DNA of 64,000 bases, taken from positions 57,950,561 to 58,014,560 of the forward strand of contig NC_081552.1 of NCBI RefSeq assembly GCF_963082655.1, given 5' to 3'. Under the pieces are notes generated by a model that ran no database searches, was not told the DNA's origin, and saw nothing but the letters and a program-made list of their open reading frames with translations. A program made the position numbers and the translations under genes. The stretch's first letter is position 1; every line of letters begins with the position of its first letter. Origin of the DNA: Stomoxys calcitrans. Taxonomy: Eukaryota; Arthropoda; Insecta; Diptera; Muscidae. Of this stretch, positions 58,197 through 64,000 are shown piece by piece.

Positions 58197-60687
58197 CATT
58201 TCCTCTGCTATTTGAGCGATATCAAGATATGGTCTGGCTTGGACCACAATTAAATTATATGTTGGAGACCTGTGTAAAATGTTAGCTAATTCGAATAAGA
58301 ATTGCGCTAGACGGACATGGCTAGATCGACATAAAATTTCACGACGATCAAGAATATATATACTTTATAGGGTCTCAGACGAATATTTCGAGTAGTTACA
58401 ATCAGAATGACGAAATTAGTATACCCCCCATCTTATGGTGGAGGGTATAAAAACATTTCCTCTGCTATTTGAGCGATATCAAGATATGGTCTGGCTTGGG
58501 CCACAATTAAATTATATGTTGGAGACCTGTGTAAAATGTTAGCTAATTCGAATAAGAATTGCGCCCTTTGGGGGCTTAAGAAGAAAAGTAGAGAGATCGA
58601 TTTATATGGGAGCTGTATCGGGTTATAGACCGATTCAGACCATAATAAATACGTATGTTGATGGTCATAAGAGGATCCGTCGCACAAAATTTCAGGCAAA
58701 TCAGATAATAATTGTGACCTCTAGAGGCTCAAAAAGTCAAAATCCCAGATCGGTTTACATGGCAGCTATATCAGGTTATGAACCGATTTCAACCATACAT
58801 GGCACAATTGTTGGATATCATAATAAAATACTTCGTGCAAAAATTCATTCAAATCGGATAAGAATTGCGCTCCCTAGAAGCTCAAGAAGTCAAGACCCAA
58901 GATCGGTATATATGGCAGCTATATCAGGTTATAGACCGATTTGAAACACGTCGTGCAAAATTTCATTCCAATCGGATAAGAATTGCGCACTCTAGAGGCT
59001 CAAGAAATCAAGATCCCAGATCGGTTTATATGGCAGCTATATCAGGTTATGAACCGATTTGAACCATACGTGGCACAGTTGTTGGATATCATAACAAAAC
59101 ACGTCGTGCAAAATTTCATCCCAATCGGATAAGAATTGCGCACTCTAGAGGCTCAAGAAGTCAAGACCCAAGATCGGTTTATATGGCAGCTATATCAGGT
59201 TATAAACCGATTTGAACCATACTTGGCAATGTTGTTGGATACCACAACAAAACACGTCGTGCAAAATTTCATTCCAATCGGATAAGAATTGCGCACTCTA
59301 GAGGCTCAAGAAGTCAAGACCCAAGATCGGTTTATATGGCAGCTATATCAAAACATGGACCGATATGGCCCATTTACAATACCAACTGACCTACACTAAT
59401 AAGAAGTATTTGTGCAAAATTTCAAGCGGCTTGCTGTACTCCTTCGGAAGTTAGCGTGCTTTCGACAGACAGACGGACGGACAGACGGACGGACAGACGG
59501 ACGGACGGACGGACAGACGGACGGACGGACGGACAGACGGACGGACATGGCTAGATCGACATAAAATTTCACGACGATCAAGAATATATATACTTTATAG
59601 GGTCTCAGACGAATATTTCGAGTAGTTACAATCTGAATGACGAAATTAGTATACCCCCCATCTTATGGTGGAGGGTATAAAAACATTTCCTCTGCTATTT
59701 GAGCGATATCAAGATATGGTCTGGCTTGGACCACAATTAAATTATATGTTGGAGACCTGTGTAAAATGTTAGCTAATTCGAATAAGAATTGCGCTAGACG
59801 GACATGGCTAGATCGACATAAAATTTCACGACGATCAAGAATATATATACTTTATAGGGTCTCAGACGAATATTTCGAGTAGTTACAATCAGAATGACGA
59901 AATTAGTATACCCCCCATCTTATGGTGGAGGGTATAAAAACATTTCCTCTGCTATTTGAGCGATATCAAGATATGGTCTGGCTTGGACCACAATTAAATT
60001 ATATGTTGGAGACCTGTGTAAAATGTTAGCTAATTCGAATAAGAATTGCGCCCTTTGGGGGCTTAAGAAGAAAAGTAGAGAGATCGATTTATATGGGAGC
60101 TGTATCGGGTTATAGACCGATTCAGACCATAATAAATACGTATGTTGATGGTCATAAGAGGATCCGTCGCACAAAATTTCAGGCAAATCAGATAATAATT
60201 GTGACCTCTAGAGGCTCAAAAAGTCAAAATCCCAGATCGGTTTACATGGCAGCTATATCAGGTTATGAACCGATTTCAACCATACATGGCACAATTGTTG
60301 GATATCATAATAAAATACTTCGTGCAAAAATTCATTCAAATCGGATAAGAATTGCGCTCCCTAGAAGCTCAAGAAGTCAAGACCCAAGATCGGTATATAT
60401 GGCAGCTATATCAGGTTATAGACCGATTTGAAACACGTCGTGCAAAATTTCATTCCAATCGGATAAGAATTGCGCACTCTAGAGGCTCAAGAAATCAAGA
60501 TCCCAGATCGGTTTATATGGCAGCTATATCAGGTTATGAACCGATTTGAACCATACGTGGCACAGTTGTTGGATATCATAACAAAACACGTCGTGCAAAA
60601 TTTCATCCCAATCGGATAAGAATTGCGCACTCTAGAGGCTCAAGAAGTCAAGACCCAAGATCGGTTTATATGGCAGCTATATCAGGT
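57734..60687 (-). repeat. Recent 1,487 bp tandem duplication within family A DNA
   Basis: Sequence from about 57734 to 59200 is repeated at 59201-60687. Three frames recur at an offset of exactly 1,487 (58433/59920, 58606/60093, 58865/60352), and I saw only scattered single-base differences (e.g. gggcc/ggacc near 58500/59985). Upstream of the tetranucleotide tract the offset is 1,467; a 20 bp expansion of (gacgg)n explains the change. Unequal exchange between monomers is the likely cause. Confidence 0.85.
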
Positions 60688-61261
60688 TATGGACCGATGT
60701 AAACCATACTTGGCACAGTTGTTGGATATCATAGCAGAATACTACGTGCCAAAATTCTTTCAAATTGGATAAGAATTGCGTCCTCTTGAGGCTCAAGAAT
60801 TCAAGACCCAAGATCGGTTTATATGACAGCTATATAAGGTTATGAACCGATTTGAAACATACTTGGCACAGTTGTTGGATATCGTAATAAAACACGTCGT
60901 GCAAAGTTTCATTCCAATCGGATAAGAATTGCGCACTCTAGAGGCTCAAGAGTCAAGACCCAAGATCGGTTTATATGGCAGCTATATCAGATTATGGACC
61001 GATTTCAAACATACTTGGCACAGTTGTTGGATATCATAACAAAACACGTCGTGCAAAATTTTAAGCGGCTAGCTTCACTCCTTCGGAAGATAGCGTGCTT
61101 TCGACAGACAGACGGACGGACGGACATGGCTAGATCGACATAAAATTTCACCACCATCAAGAATATATATACTTTATAGGGTCTCAGACGAATATTTCGA
61201 GTAGTTACAATCAGAATGACGATATTAGTATACCCCCCATCTTATGGTGGAGCGTATAAAA
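58197..61261 (-). mobile_element. Rearranged cluster of family A copies
   Basis: Partial A copies are joined head to tail through 'gtataaaaacatttcctctg', without hairpin ends between them. Within each 1,487 bp unit a 257 bp segment (58184 and 58441; 59671 and 59928) is also repeated. The last copy ends cttatggtggagcgtataaaaa. Confidence 0.85.
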
Positions 61262-61408
61262 AGGCGTTAAGTTCACCTCGGGTATATATGTAAACCATCT
61301 TTCATCAAAGTTTGGTGAAAATTTCATACCTTATGTCCCATATCAGTTATTGTATATCAAAATAAGTTCCGATTTGGACCATATACTAATAAGTACACTA
61401 GCTATATC
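61262..61408 (-). mobile_element. Family B 3' part, split from 62673-63650
   Basis: It begins aaggcgttaagttc, then jumps to acctcgggtatatatgtaaa, so ~30 bp with the hairpin is deleted. It continues to ttcataccttatgtcccat, where family A elements interrupt. Confidence 0.75.
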
Positions 61409-61522
61409 TAACAAGTAAAAGCTTGCAAAGTTCGGCCGGGCCGAATCTTATATACCCTCCACCATGTATCGCATTTGTCGAGTTCTTTCCCAGGCATCTC
61501 ATCTTAGGGAAAAAAGGATATA
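61409..61522 (-). mobile_element. Family A 3' stub
   Basis: aacaagtaaaagcttgcaaagttcggccgggccgaatc, then catctcatcttagggaaaaa; it stops at 'ggatataaa', where a second A element begins. Confidence 0.8.
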
Positions 61523-62671
61523 AAACAAGTAAGAGCGTGCTAAGTTCGGCCGGGCCGAATCTTATATACCCTCCACCATGGATCACATTTGTCGAGTTCT
61601 TTTCCCGGCATCTCTTCTTAGGCAAAAAAAAAAAGGATATAAGAAAAGATTTGCTCTACTATTAGAGCAAGACCTGGAGACCTGTGTAAAATGTCAGCCA
61701 TTTCGAATAAGAATTGCGCTCTTTGTGAGCTCAAAAAGTAAAATAAAGAGATCGATTTATATGGGAGCTGTATCGGGCTATTGACCGATTCAGACCATAA
61801 TAAACACGTATGTTGATGGTCATGAAACAATCCGTCGTACAAAATTTCAGGCAAATCGGATAATAATTGTGACCTCTAGAGGCTCAAAAAGTCAAAATCC
61901 CAGATCGGTTTATATGGCAGCTATATCAGGTTATGAACCGATTTGAACCATACTTGACACAGTTGTTGGATATCATAATAAAATACTACGTGCCAAAATT
62001 CATTCAAATTTGATAAGAATTGCGCCCTCCAGAGGCTCAAGAAGTCAAGACCCAAGATCGGTTTATATGGCAGCTATATCAGGTTATGAACTGATATGAA
62101 CCATATTTGGCACAGTTGTTGGATATCATAACAAAATGCTACGTGCCAAAACTCATTCAAAGTGGATAAGAATTGCGCCCTCTAGTAGCTCAAGAAATCA
62201 CGACCCAAGATCGGTTTATATGACAGCTATATAAGGTTATGAACCGATTTGAACCATACTTAGCACAGTTGTTGGATATCATAACAAAACGCGTCGTGCA
62301 AAATTTCAATCCAAGCGGATTAGAATTGTGCACTCTAGAGGCTCAAAAAGTCAAGATCCCAGATCGGTTTATATGGCAGCTATATCAAAACATGGACCGA
62401 TATGGCCCATTTACAATACCAACCGACCTACACTAATAAGAAGTATTTGTGCAAAATTTCAAGCGGCTAGCTTTACTCCTTCGGAAGTTAGCGTGCTTTC
62501 GACAGACAGACGGACGGACGGACAGACGTACGGACATGGCCAGATCGACATAAAATTTCACGACGATCAAGAATATGTATTCTTTATGGGGTCTCAGACG
62601 AATATTTCGAGTAGTTACAATCAAAATGACGAAATTAGTGTACCCCCCATCCTATGGTGGAGGGTATAAAA
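61523..62671 (-). mobile_element. Family A element, complete
   Basis: It starts aacaagtaagagcgtgctaagttcggccgggccgaat, with a deletion in the 3' block near 61672 (gagcaagacctgg). About four monomers follow, and it ends cctatggtggagggtataaaaa. Confidence 0.9.
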
Positions 62672-62672
62672 A

Positions 62673-63650
62673 TAAACCGATCTGAACTATATTCGACACG
62701 GATGTCGAAAAGCCTAACATAAGTTACTACGCCAAATTTCAGTGAAATCGGATTATAAATACGCCTTTTATGGGTCCAAGACTTTAAATCGAGATATCGG
62801 TCTACATGGCAGCTATATCCAAATCTGGACCGATTTGGGCCAAGATGCATAAAAATGTCGAAGAGCCTAACACAAAGCAATATACCAAATTTCGGCGAAA
62901 TCGGCGGACAATAAATGCCTCTTTTATGGTCCCAAAACCTTAAATTGAGAGATCGGTCTATATGGCAGCTATATTCAAATCTGGACCGATCTGGGCAAAG
63001 TTGAAGAAGGACGTCGAAGAGCCTAATTAAACTCACTATCTCAAATTTCAGCGACATCGGACAATAAATGCATCTTTTATGGCCCCAAAACCTAAAACCG
63101 AGAGATCGGTCTATATGGCAGCTATATTCAAATCTGGATGGATCTGGGCAAAGTTGAAGAAGGACGTCGAAGAGCATAACTAAACTCACTGTCTCAAATT
63201 TCAGCGACATCTATTAGCTATATCCAAATCTAAACCGATCTGAGCCAAATTGACGAAGGATGTCGAAGGGCCTAATACAACTTACTGCCCCAAATTTCAC
63301 CGAAATCGGATAATAAGTGTGGCTTTTATGGGTCTAAGACCCTAAATCGGCGGATCGGTCTATATGGGGGCTATATCTAGATATAGTCCGATTTGGCCCA
63401 TCTTCGAACTTAACCTGCTTATGGACAAAAAAAAAGAATCTGTGCAAAGTTTCAGCTCAATATCTCAATTTTTGAAGACTGTAGCGTGATTTCAACAGAC
63501 AGACGGACGGACTTGTCTGGATCGCCTTAGACTTTTACGCTGATCAAGAATATATATACTTTATAGGGTCGGAAATGGATATTTCGATGTGTTGCAAACG
63601 GAATGACAAAATGAACATACCCCCATCCTTCGGTGGTGGGTATTAAAAGT
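62673..63650 (-). mobile_element. Family B element, 5' part
   Basis: It resumes with accgatctgaactatattcg, the sequence expected after 61408. About five ~153 bp monomers and the gacgg tract lead to the 5' end atccttcggtggtgggtatta. The 191-codon frame at 62635-63210 is monomer-encoded. Confidence 0.88.
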
Positions 63651-63707
63651 ATTGTCAGCGTAAAAAAACGTATTATTTGTCACAAATTCTTCCAACAATT
63701 TATCTCA

Positions 63708-64000
63708 AACAAGTAAAAAGGCGTTAAGTTCCGAAGGGCCGAACTTTGGATACCCACTACCGCGGGTAAATAAATAAATTTCATATGGTCCGATTTGAAC
63801 CAAATTCGACACGGATATTGCGTGGTCTAATAAGTACAAGTTATTGTTAAATTTTGTAGAACAAAATATTGGTCTTTTTGGTAGCCATATCCAAATAATG
63901 ACCAATCTGAACCATATACGACACGGATGTCGAAAAGCCTAACATAACTCACTGTTCAAATTTCGGCGAATTCGGATTATAAATGTCTCTTTTATGGGAC
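63708..64000 (-). mobile_element. Family B element, cut by window end
   Basis: caaacaagtaaaaaggcgttaagttccgaagggccgaact (altered hairpin), tggatacccactaccgcggg, then the first monomer, which runs off the right edge. Confidence 0.85.

Noticed and set aside
62635..63210. 191-codon minus-strand frame
   Set aside because: It repeats every 51 residues because it reads family B monomers of 153 bp. There are no start context or domain features.

Overview
This 64 kb window holds no gene I would call a functional host gene. Nearly every stretch can be assigned to an interspersed repeat or a decayed transposon. The sequence suggests a higher dipteran, most likely a calyptrate/muscoid fly. The evidence is a dominant repeat whose 5' core (a TATAAAGTATATATATTCTTGATC-like block followed by a GTCCGTCC/GTCTGTC tetranucleotide tract) and whose 3' end (hairpin, then GC(G)TTTT-ACTTGTT) match Drosophila DINE-1/INE-1 as I remember it. 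The window also carries a tRNA-derived SINE and non-LTR, Gypsy, piggyBac and Transib relics typical of flies. Species assignment is inference.

Three families make up the bulk. Family A has sub-terminal motif ATACCCTCCACCAT, hairpin TTCGGCCCGGCCGAA and 3' tail AGCACGCTTTTACTTGTT. Family B has motif ATACCCACCACC, the same hairpin type and tail AACGCCTTTTTACTTGTT. Both carry internal arrays of ~153 bp monomers and look like non-autonomous Helentron/DINE-1-type elements. Strands below run from the TTTTATACC end (taken as 5') to the hairpin/ACTTGTT end (3'). Family C is a separate minisatellite-like repeat with ~105-135 bp units ('caatatggggctcaaatgaaaggtatttggg...').

Layout. 1-11285: mixed A, B and C copies, MITEs, a pair of Transib-like termini (9251-9291) and a small satellite. 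11286-15446: a minus-strand piggyBac-type transposase relic split by an A element, a SINE and another A element. 15632-21110: A and B copies with a MITE and a SINE inside one B element. 21410-23775: two non-LTR retrotransposon relics. 24120-27491: a 3,372 bp element with 1,431 bp inverted arms, CACAGTG termini and a 5 bp CGTCA target duplication, which fits a Transib-type (RAG1-related) element. 27879-30741: B and A copies. About 30742-39486: a minus-strand Gypsy-type (mdg1/412-like) relic with gag, protease, RT, RNase H and integrase, interrupted by two A elements and with a TSD-flanked non-LTR fragment at its 3' side. 39487-53592: A, B and C copies, including a B element inserted cleanly into a T-run of an A element. 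53593-56637: C arrays. 56677-64000: A copies with a recent 1,487 bp tandem duplication, then B elements, one split by A insertions.

The region reads as a layered record. Old coding transposons (piggyBac, Gypsy, non-LTR) were hit by Helentron-like elements, SINEs and MITEs, and the internal satellites were later reshuffled. Most predicted reading frames are artefacts of the repeats: the 153 bp monomer is divisible by 3 (51 codons), so frames stay open across units.
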